Shown in pieces: positions 15,852-24,656 of a stretch of DNA of 64,000 nt. The DNA is taken from positions 1-64,000 of the forward strand of contig NZ_RJTU01000008.1 in the NCBI RefSeq assembly GCF_003730015.1, in the 5' to 3' direction. This DNA comes from Epilithonimonas hominis. GTDB taxonomy: Bacteria; Bacteroidota; Bacteroidia; Flavobacteriales; Weeksellaceae. Position numbers and translations under genes: made by a program. Every line of letters starts with the position of its first letter. The stretch's first letter is position 1. The notes beneath the pieces were generated by a model. That model was not told the DNA's origin. It saw nothing but the letters and a program-made list of their open reading frames with translations, and did not search any database.

Positions 15852-16766
15852 TTAATCTTTTTTAATAATCTTAAAGGTTTGTGAAGAGTTATCTGTATAG
15901 GTTTTAAGAATATAGATACCTGATTTTAATATCTCAATATTAATTTGGTCTTCTTTTTTATTTACATTTTTTTGCAAAATTTTTCTTCCGGACATGTCAA
16001 ATATTTCTATTTTTTGGACTTCTTTCGGAGACTGAAGATATAATACGTCTTTTGCAGGATTTGGAAATACAAGTACTTTTTCAATTTTTATATTTTCCAT
16101 TCCTAATGAAGAACAATCCGTCACCACATTAATATAACCTGCTTTCGTCATCGTATCTGTTCCATTATAATTGGCTACTACTAACTTCACTTGATACAAT
16201 CCAGGAGTATTGTAGTTTACATTTACTGTTTTTGTTGTCGCAGTAGCAGGAGATCCACCCGAAAAGGTCCAGTTCCAACCTGTTGGCCTGTTTGTAGAGG
16301 TATCGGTAAAAACTACGGTCTGTCCTACACATACGTTTGTCTTGTCCGCTACAAAGTTTGCTGCAGGAGGATTAATTGGGCAAACATCTTCAGTTTTGTC
16401 TTTTGCAAAACCATCTCCATTACCTCCAAAATAAGCATAGAAATGATAAGGTGTAGCACAGTTATTATTCTCTAAGGTTTCTGATGCGGAACCATCGCTA
16501 CTCCCTCCAAAGTAAGCATATTGATTAAAAGGCGTAGAACAGGTCGCATTTTCCAGGCTTTCTGTTGCAAATCCATCTCCATTTCCTCCAAAATAAGCGT
16601 ATTGATGAAAGGGTGTAGAGCAGATTGTATTGGTTATAGTTTCTGTTGCAAATCCATCTGCATTTCCGCCGCGGTAAGGATAAGCTTCTTCTCCCTGGGC
16701 TTTGAGATGAGTATTCAGGAGAAAGATGATACAGAAAACCGATAATTGGGTTAGATATGTTTTCAT
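15852..16766 (-). CDS. Secreted repeat protein with PKD domain and T9SS type A sorting signal
   Basis: A 304-residue exported protein. Residues 1-24 are a signal peptide ending LLNTHLKAQG. Residues 29-136 hold four 27-residue repeats (consensus YAYFGGNGDGFATETLEN..CSTPFHQ). Residues 134-214 form a PKD domain (FTDTSTNRPTGWNWTFSGG, NTPGLYQVKLVV). Residues 230-304 are a type IX secretion C-terminal domain (VLVFPNPAKDVLYL, FDMSGRKIL, GIYILKTYT, KIIKKD). The protein should cross the outer membrane by T9SS and be surface-attached or released. It lies 71 nt after the SUMF1-like gene on the same strand. An adhesive or structural role is only a guess. Confidence 0.85.
   Translation of the reverse strand: MKTYLTQLSVFCIIFLLNTHLKAQGEEAYPYRGGNADGFATETITNTICSTPFHQYAYFGGNGDGFATESLENATCSTPFNQYAYFGGSSDGSASETLENNNCATPYHFYAYFGGNGDGFAKDKTEDVCPINPPAANFVADKTNVCVGQTVVFTDTSTNRPTGWNWTFSGGSPATATTKTVNVNYNTPGLYQVKLVVANYNGTDTMTKAGYINVVTDCSSLGMENIKIEKVLVFPNPAKDVLYLQSPKEVQKIEIFDMSGRKILQKNVNKKEDQINIEILKSGIYILKTYTDNSSQTFKIIKKD
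16359..16682 (-). repeat. Four tandem 81-bp coding repeats
   Basis: The repeats encode residues 29-136 of the secreted protein. Units begin at residues 29, 56, 83 and 110, an exact 27-residue period. Each has Y-x-Y-x-GG near its start, the acidic DG turn, and a single Cys about 20 residues in. Units 2 and 4 share YAYFGGNGDGFA; unit 1 is the most diverged (YPYRGGNADGFA). Confidence 0.85.
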
Positions 16767-16837
16767 CTTCTAATTTGATTTAGTTGTTATTTTAAAAATT
16801 GGGTAGAAAGTGATCTTTCTTTTCAAATTAGAATTGA

Positions 16838-18334
16838 TTATCTCACACCACGGCCGCCATATCCCGCATTTCTAGTAGCTAGAGCAGCACCGGATGCCCT
16901 GTCAGAAATCCTTAAAAATGAACTGTTGTTTCCATTATAATTTGCAGCACCTATAAAGTCGCCACCTCGTAAGTAGACACCTGTATTATCTGGCCAAGAG
17001 GCTTGATTAGCATCTCCATCCGTTGCAGTAGTTGTTGATAATTCTCCGTCTCCAGCCAATCCTGTATAGGTATTGCCTGTTGCTTTTGTAGTGACTGCAA
17101 ATTCATAAGTATTACCACTCATTTCCATAGCACCGTAATATGCTGCCGCTGCGGTGGCTCTCCCTGAAGAATTGGTTGCAGAAAAACCTACTTTAACAGT
17201 TCTGCCGGTCCCAGCATTTGTCCATGCAGTTGCTGCATAATAATTAGCTCTTCCGTTAGCAACAGTATTGAATCCTTCACTTGCCGTATAAGCGTTGGTA
17301 ATACCTGTGGAAGAAGCAATATTTATTTCTGTTGTTCTCCAGGCATACTCTCCGGCAACAGGAGATAAAGGACCTCTGCATATTTTTTCGAATTCTAATT
17401 CCGTCATCGGTCGCAGTGCAGACCACTCTAAAAATGCAGCAGTATCGGCCCAGGAAAGTTGATTCATTGCAACATTTTGCCCATCATTTACATCATTATA
17501 ATCGCCAGTGGTTACATCGCAGCCATATAATGCTGCTATAGATGCATTATTTCCAGGAACCTGTATTTTGATACCATTTCCGTAAGCATTGCCGAATGCA
17601 AAAGTTCCAGCAGCAGAATTTGGCGCAGCTACAGATCTTCTTGCCTGCTGGTTATATGTAAGTGTATTTAAAAACTCTACATATTGCTCTTGTGTAATCT
17701 CATACTTCATACAATAAAAACTTTTGAAACCTTTTGGAAAACTACTTGGCGCAGAATTGCCAGTTCCAAGTGAAGATGCAGCAATGTTAGAATTTTCTGA
17801 TGTAATCTGAAAGTTATATGCTGGTGTACTTGAACTCACGCCATAACCAGATGAGGTAGTATCTCCAACCCAAAAGCTCCCTTGTGGAACATTAACCATC
17901 TCAACACCAAATACCTTGAAATTATAGTTATCATAATTGGCAGCTGCTACATTCATTTTAAGCGTTACTGATGTAGAGGAGATATTTCCACCACCATTTG
18001 CACTACGATAAACAAAAACACCCTTACCATCAGTAACGGCATCTATTTTAAGAGGAGAAGCTGTACTATGATCTGCGGACGTTACGCTCAAGTTTGCATG
18101 TTTCCAAAGCTTGTCTGCACAATCTTGGTATTTAAGAAATACCCAGACCGCATCATAATTGGCAGGAGCAATATTCGTTCTCCAACTGTTATCCCATTGG
18201 ATGTTAAAAGTAACCGTTCCGGCACTCGTATCAACACTTGTACCAGTAATTTTTAAATTATTTGCCTGAATATTAAAAGCAAATAGTCCCATTGCAGCAA
18301 TTGCAATTTTTTTGAAGTAGTTGTTTGTTTTCAT
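16838..18334 (-). CDS. Secreted SUMF1/EgtB/PvdO-family protein
   Basis: The ATG at 18334 gives MKTNNYFKKIAIAAMGLFAF, a clean signal peptide, and a 498-residue protein; an upstream ATG at 18400 adds an improbable 22 residues. The first 150 mature residues form a strand-rich region (KITGTSVDTSAGTVTFNIQW). The rest fits the formylglycine-generating-enzyme/SUMF1 fold: VPQGSFWVGD, YCMKYEITQEQYVEFLN, NQLSWADTAAFLEW, RPMTELEFEKICRG, GAMEMSGNTYEF, and a terminal GGRGVR. The catalytic cysteine pair of true sulfatase activators was not seen, so it is probably a non-catalytic or differently acting member. It is probably co-transcribed with the downstream T9SS protein. Confidence 0.75.
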   Translation of the reverse strand: MKTNNYFKKIAIAAMGLFAFNIQANNLKITGTSVDTSAGTVTFNIQWDNSWRTNIAPANYDAVWVFLKYQDCADKLWKHANLSVTSADHSTASPLKIDAVTDGKGVFVYRSANGGGNISSTSVTLKMNVAAANYDNYNFKVFGVEMVNVPQGSFWVGDTTSSGYGVSSSTPAYNFQITSENSNIAASSLGTGNSAPSSFPKGFKSFYCMKYEITQEQYVEFLNTLTYNQQARRSVAAPNSAAGTFAFGNAYGNGIKIQVPGNNASIAALYGCDVTTGDYNDVNDGQNVAMNQLSWADTAAFLEWSALRPMTELEFEKICRGPLSPVAGEYAWRTTEINIASSTGITNAYTASEGFNTVANGRANYYAATAWTNAGTGRTVKVGFSATNSSGRATAAAAYYGAMEMSGNTYEFAVTTKATGNTYTGLAGDGELSTTTATDGDANQASWPDNTGVYLRGGDFIGAANYNGNNSSFLRISDRASGAALATRNAGYGGRGVR

Positions 18335-18421
18335 AATAAAAAATTTATGTAGTTGATGCCACAAATCTCTTTTTTTTGGCAAGGAAAAAAAATAAGGCAT
18401 TTGACGTATTTTTAATTTTCA

Positions 18422-18451
18422 TTGATAAAACAAACTAATTCCTTACTTTTG
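18422..18451 (+). promoter_or_regulatory. polA promoter
   Basis: TTG at 18422-18424 and TACTTTTG at 18444-18451 are separated by 19 nt, matching the Bacteroidota TTG-N17-19-TANNTTTG consensus. The final G is only 5 nt before the polA ATG, so the transcript should begin at about the start codon. Confidence 0.75.
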
Positions 18452-18456
18452 TTTCT

Positions 18457-21300
18457 ATGACTTCTACCGACAAAAGATTATATCTTATTGATGCCTACGC
18501 AATGATTTTCCGTGGGTATTTTGCTTTCATAAAAAATCCACGAATCTCTACAAAAGGGATTAATACATCCGCAATTTTCGGATTTACAAATTCGCTGATA
18601 GAATTAATCAAACGGGATCGTCCTACACATTTGGCTGTGGTTTTTGATGTCGGAAGAACCAATATCCGCCACGAAGATTTTACAGAATATAAGGCTAACC
18701 GACAGGATACTCCGGAACCGATTCTTATTGCAATTCCTTACATCCACAGAATTCTGGAAGCGATGCACATCCCGATTCTTGGTGTAGAAGGATATGAAGC
18801 CGATGATGTCATAGGAACCATAGCTTGCAAAGCAGAAAAACAAGGTTACAATGTCTTTATGGTGACGCCTGACAAGGATTTCGCACAGTTGGTCACAGAT
18901 AAAATAAAAATTTATAAACCAGGACTGAAAGGTGGCGACATCGAAATTCTGGGTGTCGAAGAAGTGAAAGCCAAATATGAGATTAATGATCCGAAACAAA
19001 TCATCGATTATCTTGGAATGATGGGAGATGCCGTGGACAATATTCCTGGATTAGATGGTGTTGGTGATAAAACGGCTAGAAAATTCATTCAGGAATTTGG
19101 ATCTATGGAAAATCTTTTGGCAAACACGCACACGCTGAAAGGAAAAATGAAGGAGAAAGTAGAAGCCAGCGCAGAACGTGGTATTTTGTCTAAGAAATTG
19201 GCAACAATTATTTGTGATGCACCAATAGAATTCATCGAAGAGCAGTACGATTTGGATATGCCGGATTTCGAAAAAGTGAAAGAGATTTTTGACGAACTGG
19301 AATTCCGAAGATTGTACGAGAATCTATACCGCGCCTTCTCAAACAAAGAGTACGTGGAAGAACTGATGGAAGGTGATGATGATAAAGTTAAAATTACCGA
19401 AGTAGTAGACGGCACTGTAACTGCCCATAAAAATGGAACGATGGATCTGTTTGCGACTTTTGAGCAATTGGAACAAGCCACTACCACTAAGTCTACCATT
19501 ACGGAAAATGACCATCTTTACCAGTTCGTAGACACACCAAAAGCGCAGAGAATCTTGGTGGAAAACCTTCTGAAGCAAAAAGAAGTTTGTTTCGATACAG
19601 AAACTACATCTCTAAATGAGTTGGAGGCAGAGCTTATTGGGATGAGCTTTTGCTACAAAAAAGGATTGGCATATTATGTCCCAATTTCGAATAATCAGGA
19701 AGAAGCGCAGAAAACAGTAGAACTTTTCCGACCGTTTTTTGAAGACCACAATGTTCTGAAAATTGCCCATAATCTAAAATACGATTACAAAGTTCTGAAA
19801 AACTATAACATTGAAGTGGAAGGAAAATTGTTCGACACTATGGTCGCACATTATCTGTTAAATCCTGATGGACGACACGGAATGGACTATCTCTCCGAGA
19901 TGTATCTGAACTACAAACCGGTTTCTATAGAATCATTAATTGGAAAAAAAGGAAAAAATCAGCTAACCTTGCGTGAAGTAGATGTACAAACACAGACAGA
20001 TTATGCTGCGGAAGATGCCGATGTAACGTTTCAGCTGTATGAACTATTTGCGCCACAACTTGCTAAGGAAAACTTGGAAGACCTTTTCTACAATGTCGAA
20101 ATGCCATTGATGAAAGTCCTCGCAAAAATAGAACTGACAGGCGTAAAGCTTGATAACAACTGGCTGGCCCAGGAAAGCAAAGACTTGGAAAATGATCTGA
20201 AAATACTGGAGTCCAAAATATTTGAATTGTCCGGTGAAGAGTTCAATATGAACTCGCCGAAACAGTTGGGAGAGATTCTTTTCGAAAAAATGCAACTGGA
20301 TCCTAAGGCGAAAAAAACAAAAACCGGCCAGTATGCTACTTCGGAAGATGTTCTTCAGAAGCTATCTTCCAAACACGAAATTATACCACAAATATTGGAA
20401 TACAGAACATTACAGAAGTTAAAATCCACTTATGTAGATGCATTGCCGGGTCAGATTGATAAAAAAGATGACAGAGTTCATACTAATTTTTCTCAGACCA
20501 CAGCTGCAACCGGAAGATTGGCTTCCGTTAATCCAAATCTGCAAAATATCCCGATCCGAACTCTCAGAGGACAGCAGATCCGTGGCGCATTTGTTTCCGA
20601 TGAAGGCAAAAAAATCATCTCTGCCGATTATTCTCAGATCGAACTGAGGTTAATTGCAGAAATTTCTGGCGAACAAAATATGATTAAAGCGTTCCAAAAC
20701 GGAGAAGACATCCACGCATCCACAGCTGCAAAATTGTTTAATATTCCGCTTGAAGATGTTACCAAAATTCAAAGAAGTCAGGCAAAAACAGTAAATTTTG
20801 GAATCATTTATGGTCAGGGTGCATTTGCTTTGGCAGAACAGACCGGACTGTCCAGAACCGAAGCTAAAAAGATGATTGATTCTTATTACGAGACGTATCC
20901 GCGTTTGAAAGAATATATGGCTGAACAAGTTAAAAAAGCTCAAGATTTTGGGTATGTAGAAACTATTCTTGGTAGAAAACGTCATTTGAAAGATATTAAT
21001 TCCAGCAATTTTGTTGTCAAAGCGCACGCTGAAAGAAACGCTGTGAACGCGCCAATCCAGGGAAGTGCAGCCGACATCATTAAACTCGCAATGATAAAAA
21101 TCGACAATGAACTGGAAACTCAAAATCTTCAAACCAAAATGTTGCTGCAGGTGCACGATGAATTGCTTTTCGAATCTCCATTAGAGGAATTGGAAACGGC
21201 AAAAGCTTTAATTAAAAAAGAAATGGAATCCGCTTTTCCGACCAATGTTCCGCTATTGGTGGAAGTTGGTGTCGGCGATAATTGGCTGGAAGCGCATTAA
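18457..21300 (+). CDS. polA: DNA polymerase I
   Basis: A 947-residue three-domain repair polymerase. Residues 1-300 are the 5'-3' exonuclease (YLIDAYAMIFRGYFAF, GYEADDVIGTIA, GDAVDNIPGLDGVGDKTA). Residues about 360-540 are the 3'-5' proofreading domain, and it keeps the DxE motif in CFDTETTSLNELEAEL and the YAAEDADVTFQLY block, so proofreading is probably active. The polymerase domain has motif A (ADYSQIELRLIAEISG), motif B (RSQAKTVNFGIIYGQG) and motif C (LLQVHDELLFE). It acts in Okazaki-fragment processing and excision repair. Two small enzyme genes follow on the same strand. Confidence 0.98.
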   Translation: MTSTDKRLYLIDAYAMIFRGYFAFIKNPRISTKGINTSAIFGFTNSLIELIKRDRPTHLAVVFDVGRTNIRHEDFTEYKANRQDTPEPILIAIPYIHRILEAMHIPILGVEGYEADDVIGTIACKAEKQGYNVFMVTPDKDFAQLVTDKIKIYKPGLKGGDIEILGVEEVKAKYEINDPKQIIDYLGMMGDAVDNIPGLDGVGDKTARKFIQEFGSMENLLANTHTLKGKMKEKVEASAERGILSKKLATIICDAPIEFIEEQYDLDMPDFEKVKEIFDELEFRRLYENLYRAFSNKEYVEELMEGDDDKVKITEVVDGTVTAHKNGTMDLFATFEQLEQATTTKSTITENDHLYQFVDTPKAQRILVENLLKQKEVCFDTETTSLNELEAELIGMSFCYKKGLAYYVPISNNQEEAQKTVELFRPFFEDHNVLKIAHNLKYDYKVLKNYNIEVEGKLFDTMVAHYLLNPDGRHGMDYLSEMYLNYKPVSIESLIGKKGKNQLTLREVDVQTQTDYAAEDADVTFQLYELFAPQLAKENLEDLFYNVEMPLMKVLAKIELTGVKLDNNWLAQESKDLENDLKILESKIFELSGEEFNMNSPKQLGEILFEKMQLDPKAKKTKTGQYATSEDVLQKLSSKHEIIPQILEYRTLQKLKSTYVDALPGQIDKKDDRVHTNFSQTTAATGRLASVNPNLQNIPIRTLRGQQIRGAFVSDEGKKIISADYSQIELRLIAEISGEQNMIKAFQNGEDIHASTAAKLFNIPLEDVTKIQRSQAKTVNFGIIYGQGAFALAEQTGLSRTEAKKMIDSYYETYPRLKEYMAEQVKKAQDFGYVETILGRKRHLKDINSSNFVVKAHAERNAVNAPIQGSAADIIKLAMIKIDNELETQNLQTKMLLQVHDELLFESPLEELETAKALIKKEMESAFPTNVPLLVEVGVGDNWLEAH

Positions 21301-21339
21301 TCATATAAATAATTACAGATAATAATTTTAAAAAAAATT

Positions 21340-21609
21340 ATGAAAGCAGTCGTTTTTTACGAACACAACGCCGAAAAATCAATGGAAGAATTTATGGCCG
21401 TTTTTCCAAGACACGAAGCCTTTGAAGCAGAATTTTTAAAATCTGGGAAAGTTTTAGGAACCGGCGCATTTGCCAATCCTGGGGAAGGTGCAATGGCGAT
21501 TTTTGTCGATAAACAGGCTGCCGAGGATTTCGTCAATGGTGATCCTTTTGTACAGGAAGGACTGATTGCAAAAGTAACCATCAGAGAGTGGAACGATGAA
21601 TTAGCCTAA
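21340..21609 (+). CDS. YciI family protein
   Basis: An 89-residue protein of the YciI (dimeric alpha/beta barrel) family. It has the opening MKAVVFYEHN, a central GTGAFANPGEGAMAIFVDKQAAEDFV, the conserved NGDPFVQEGLI near residue 65 and VTIREWNDEL at the end. YciI proteins are small, with a proposed His-Asp catalytic pair, and few have known reactions. It begins 39 nt after polA and is followed 13 nt later by a VOC-fold gene, so the two are likely co-transcribed. Confidence 0.85.
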   Translation: MKAVVFYEHNAEKSMEEFMAVFPRHEAFEAEFLKSGKVLGTGAFANPGEGAMAIFVDKQAAEDFVNGDPFVQEGLIAKVTIREWNDELA

Positions 21610-21622
21610 AAGAAAAATTATT

Positions 21623-21973
21623 ATGATTTCACAGATAATTCCAAAGTTGCCTTTTAAAGATAAGCAAAAAACCAAAGATTATTATTCGGATCTGGGATTT
21701 GAATTCGTTGCAGAATTTGACCATTATCTGATTGCAACATATAATAATTCGGAGTTACATTTTTTTGAATTTAAGGAACTAATGCCGGAAAAATCCGATT
21801 TTATGCTTTATCTGAAAATATCAAGTAATATTGATAAGTATTATGATCTTTTAAAATCAAAAGACATAAAAATTCATCCAAACGGAAAGCTGGAAACCAA
21901 ACCTTGGAATATGAAAGAATTTTCCCTGATTGATCCGGACGGAACACTGCTTACGTTTGGTGAGAAAATTTAA
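21623..21973 (+). CDS. VOC (glyoxalase/bleomycin resistance) family protein
   Basis: A 116-residue single-module VOC protein. The beta-alpha-beta start is SQIIPKLPFKDKQKTKDYYSDLGFE, and the second half ends in the typical FSLIDPDGTLLTFGEKI, with a metal-site Glu commonly in this last strand. Family members bind antibiotics or catalyse glyoxalase- or dioxygenase-type reactions. With one module it would act as a homodimer. The substrate is unknown. Confidence 0.8.
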   Translation: MISQIIPKLPFKDKQKTKDYYSDLGFEFVAEFDHYLIATYNNSELHFFEFKELMPEKSDFMLYLKISSNIDKYYDLLKSKDIKIHPNGKLETKPWNMKEFSLIDPDGTLLTFGEKI

Positions 21974-22026
21974 AATAGTTGTAACAATCATTTTATAAAT
22001 CCGACTCTTACTATTAAATAACTTTT

Positions 22027-23052
22027 ATGAACAATATAAAACTATACAGCTTTTTGCTGGGCGTTGCAGTACTGAACAGCTGTGCCCCGACTAAAAACTT
22101 CTCCTATGACGGAAAAGGATTCAAAGATGTATACAACAGCATCACATCCGCAGAACTGAAAGAAAACCTTTATGTGATTGCGGATGACAAAATGGAGGGA
22201 AGAGACACCGGAAGCGCTGGACAAAAAAAAGCAGGCGAATACATGATAGAGCAGTACAAGAAAAACGGCATCGGTTTTCCACCAGCTTTGGGCTCGTACT
22301 ATCAAAAAGTTCCTTCTGAATCCATGAAAAAATACGGTGAAACCCTTCCTGATTCCGAAAATATTTTAGCGTTTATAGAAGGTTCTGAAAAATCAAATGA
22401 AATTATTGTAGTTTCTGCTCATTATGACCACGTTGGGATGAAAAAAGGTGAAGTGTATAACGGAGCAGATGATGACGGAAGCGGAACTGTAGCAGTAATG
22501 GAAATTGCTGAAGCTTTTCAGGAAGCCAAAAGAAAAGGCTATGGTCCAAAACGCTCGATTCTTTTTCTGCACGTAACAGGTGAAGAACACGGATTATTTG
22601 GCTCAGAGTATTATTCCGATCATCCTATTTTTCCTCTCGCCAATACTGTTGCTGATCTTAACATTGATATGATTGGACGCGATGACCCGGAAAACAGAGG
22701 CAAGCAATATGTTTATGTAATTGGTTCCGAAATGCTAAGCACACAATTAAAAAAAATCAATGAAGCTGCCAATGACAAAACTGTAAAACTGGAGCTTAAC
22801 TACAAATATGATGATCCAAAAGATCCTCAGAGATTGTATTACAGATCAGACCATTATAATTTTGCAAAACACAATATACCTGTAGCTTTTTTCTTTGATG
22901 GCATCCACGAGGATTATCATAAACCGACTGACACGCCGGATAAAATTGATTATGAGTTACTGACAAAACGTACAAAACTTGTTTTTACTACGGCTTGGGA
23001 ACTTGCCAACAGACCTGAACGCATTATCGTTGATGGGAAAAACACAAGGTAA
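22027..23052 (+). CDS. M28 family metallopeptidase, lipoprotein
   Basis: A 341-residue aminopeptidase-like protein. MNNIKLYSFLLGVAVLNSC is a lipoprotein signal peptide with a LNSC lipobox. The dinuclear zinc site of family M28 is visible: SAHYDHVG (His, with the catalytic Asp), NGADDDGSG (bridging Asp), VTGEEHGLFGSEYY (catalytic and ligand Glu), NIDMIGRDD (Asp) and RSDHYNFAKHNIPVAFFF (final His region). The family usually releases N-terminal amino acids. It is expected in the periplasm or at the cell surface and stands alone before a bidirectional terminator. Confidence 0.9.
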   Translation: MNNIKLYSFLLGVAVLNSCAPTKNFSYDGKGFKDVYNSITSAELKENLYVIADDKMEGRDTGSAGQKKAGEYMIEQYKKNGIGFPPALGSYYQKVPSESMKKYGETLPDSENILAFIEGSEKSNEIIVVSAHYDHVGMKKGEVYNGADDDGSGTVAVMEIAEAFQEAKRKGYGPKRSILFLHVTGEEHGLFGSEYYSDHPIFPLANTVADLNIDMIGRDDPENRGKQYVYVIGSEMLSTQLKKINEAANDKTVKLELNYKYDDPKDPQRLYYRSDHYNFAKHNIPVAFFFDGIHEDYHKPTDTPDKIDYELLTKRTKLVFTTAWELANRPERIIVDGKNTR

Positions 23053-23073
23053 AATTTCTACCCATAAATAACC

Positions 23074-23099
23074 AAAAGCAACTCAGCCGAGTTGCTTTT
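23074..23099. terminator. Bidirectional terminator between the M28 gene and the Nudix-type regulator
   Basis: An 11-bp perfect stem AAAAGCAACTC/GAGTTGCTTTT with loop AGCC, and T-rich tails on both strands. It separates two convergent genes. Confidence 0.88.
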
Positions 23100-23100
23100 T

Positions 23101-23865
23101 TTATGAAAAATCATTGTTTTTGATTTCCGGATTTTCTAAAAACTTATAGAGATAGGGCGCTTTGTTAGCAGAGCCTGTATAATGTTTTTCCAACCTTTCC
23201 AAAATATTGAGACTCAGCATTTTTCTCTGAAAATTATTTCTTCTCAAAGGCTCACCAAGTATGGCTTCATAAAGATGTTGCAATTCTTTCATAGTAAACT
23301 TATCCGGTAGCAGATTGCTTCCCATCACCTGATAATCAATATTTTTTCTGAGATACAGCAAACCTTTCTCTATCATCTCCTGATGGTCAAAAGCCATATT
23401 CGGAAGCTCATCTACATCAAACCACTGACACTCTTCATTAAAAGAATCTGGAAAAGTATAGGTAAGTGTATAATCTATTAGCGCGCAATAACCTACAGAT
23501 ATGAAACGCTGATAAATCCAGTGGCTTTTATCTACTTCAATATTTTTATTTTCCAACAATTTCTGATGCACATTATTCTCAGTTCTTTTGATATCACCAA
23601 ATGTGTAAAATTGTTCCAGAAAAACATCGGAAAGATGGGTTCTTTCGTAAAGTGTTCTGGCTGCTGCATCATTAAGATTCTCATCATTGAATATAAAACC
23701 ACCAGGAACTGACCAAAGATCTAGGTCGTGATACTTCAGCAACAGTACTTTGAGTGAGTCTTTATGAAAACCAAAAATAACACAGTCTACAGAAACATGG
23801 TCTACAAAATCTTTTGTGTCAATTAGCTCTTTAAGATTGGTCTTAATTTTTTTATTTTCGGTCAT
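23101..23865 (-). CDS. Nudix-domain transcriptional regulator (NrtR/AraR-like)
   Basis: A 254-residue protein with an N-terminal Nudix fold (VDCVIFGFHKDSLKVLLLKYHDLDLWSVPGGF, about residues 26-60) and a C-terminal winged helix (DKFTMKELQHLYEAILGEPLRRNNFQRKML, about residues 187-216). The Nudix box is degenerate: after PGGF the expected REUxEE becomes RTLYERT. This fits the NrtR-type group, where the domain senses a ligand rather than hydrolysing it. Bacteroidota members such as AraR control sugar loci. It overlaps the 3' end of an MFS transporter remnant by 14 nt, so it was second in that operon. Its original promoter was probably lost with the deletion. Confidence 0.85.
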   Translation of the reverse strand: MTENKKIKTNLKELIDTKDFVDHVSVDCVIFGFHKDSLKVLLLKYHDLDLWSVPGGFIFNDENLNDAAARTLYERTHLSDVFLEQFYTFGDIKRTENNVHQKLLENKNIEVDKSHWIYQRFISVGYCALIDYTLTYTFPDSFNEECQWFDVDELPNMAFDHQEMIEKGLLYLRKNIDYQVMGSNLLPDKFTMKELQHLYEAILGEPLRRNNFQRKMLSLNILERLEKHYTGSANKAPYLYKFLENPEIKNNDFS

Positions 23866-24246
23866 AGGTCATTATAGTTTTATTAAGAAAAAATGTGAGT
23901 CCAAATATAAATAATAATGGCATAATAATGTATAAAGGATAAAAATTGCTCATTTTTCCATGAAACATCATTGCCATATACAAAGATCCTAAAGAACTCC
24001 CTAGTGATGAAAATATCACAACTACCGAAATAAAAAGGTGTGTTTTGCTGGTGGGAATTCTATTGAGAACTTCAGAATTATAAAGAGGATATAAGGATGA
24101 GAGAAATAAACCCGTAAAAGGTATCAGAATAGTGAGAATCCATCTGGAGCTGCTGTAAAAAAACGTAATGAGCAGCTGCGAAATTCCTAAAATTATAAAA
24201 ATTGTAACCAAGCAACTTATTACAAATTTAAACCAATGAATTTTTA
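23852..24246 (-). pseudogene. MFS transporter, C-terminal fragment
   Basis: About 130 residues with roughly four transmembrane helices (WFKFVISCLVTIFIILGISQ, WILTILIPFTGLFLSSLYP, THLFISVVVIFSSLGSSLG, PLYIIMPLLFIFGLTFFL) resemble the last third of a 12-helix MFS sugar permease. SLYPLYNSEVLNRIP and the GSSLGSLYMA helix are typical of that half. The frame continues rightwards to 24454, but that part is simply antisense to the GH30 fragment and has no MFS character. The 5' two-thirds is missing, and the break lies close to 24246. Confidence 0.75.
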
Positions 24247-24250
24247 AAAT

Positions 24251-24643
24251 ATGAAAAATGTGATCATCGGCTCCATGAGAAACTGGAGTAAAGTTGCCCT
24301 GGAATGGAATCTTGCCAATGATGCATCCTTCAATCCTCATACAACCGGCGGATGTACAGAGTGTAAAGGTGCTATTACAATTACCTCCGGAGAAGCTTTT
24401 ACTAAAAATGTGGCTTATTATATTATCGGACAGGCATCTAAATTTGTTCCTCAAAACTCACAAAGAATCGCATCTACGCAACCTGGGACTTTGAGTACTG
24501 TTGCATTTACAAGACCTGATGGTAAAATTGCTCTTATTGTTTTGAATGAAGGTGATAATACTGAAAATTTTAACATTAAATATAACAGTAAAACTGCAGC
24601 AACTTCGCTAACTGGAAAATCGGTGGCAACATTTGTGTTTTAA
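24251..24643 (+). pseudogene. GH30 glycoside hydrolase, C-terminal fragment
   Basis: About 130 residues match the end of GH30 enzymes (glucosylceramidase/beta-1,6-glucanase type). MKNVIIGSMRNWSKVALEWNLAND is followed by TGGCTECKGAITI and a terminal beta-sandwich (GKIALIVLNEGDNTENFNIKY). Full-length members are near 480-500 residues. The catalytic TIM barrel with both glutamates lies upstream and is absent. An in-frame TAA sits at 24245-24247, immediately before the homology begins, so no longer product is possible. It lies 13 nt ahead of the intact GH16 gene. Confidence 0.8.
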
Positions 24644-24656
24644 AATAAGTTAGTAA

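Noticed and set aside
16838-18334. Active formylglycine-generating enzyme
   Set aside because: The SUMF1 fold is recognisable, but the catalytic cysteines are not seen and no sulfatase gene is in the window.
24251-24454. N-terminal 68 residues of the minus-strand frame that includes the MFS remnant
   Set aside because: They are antisense to the GH30 fragment and unrelated to MFS proteins. The frame only happens to stay open across the breakpoint.
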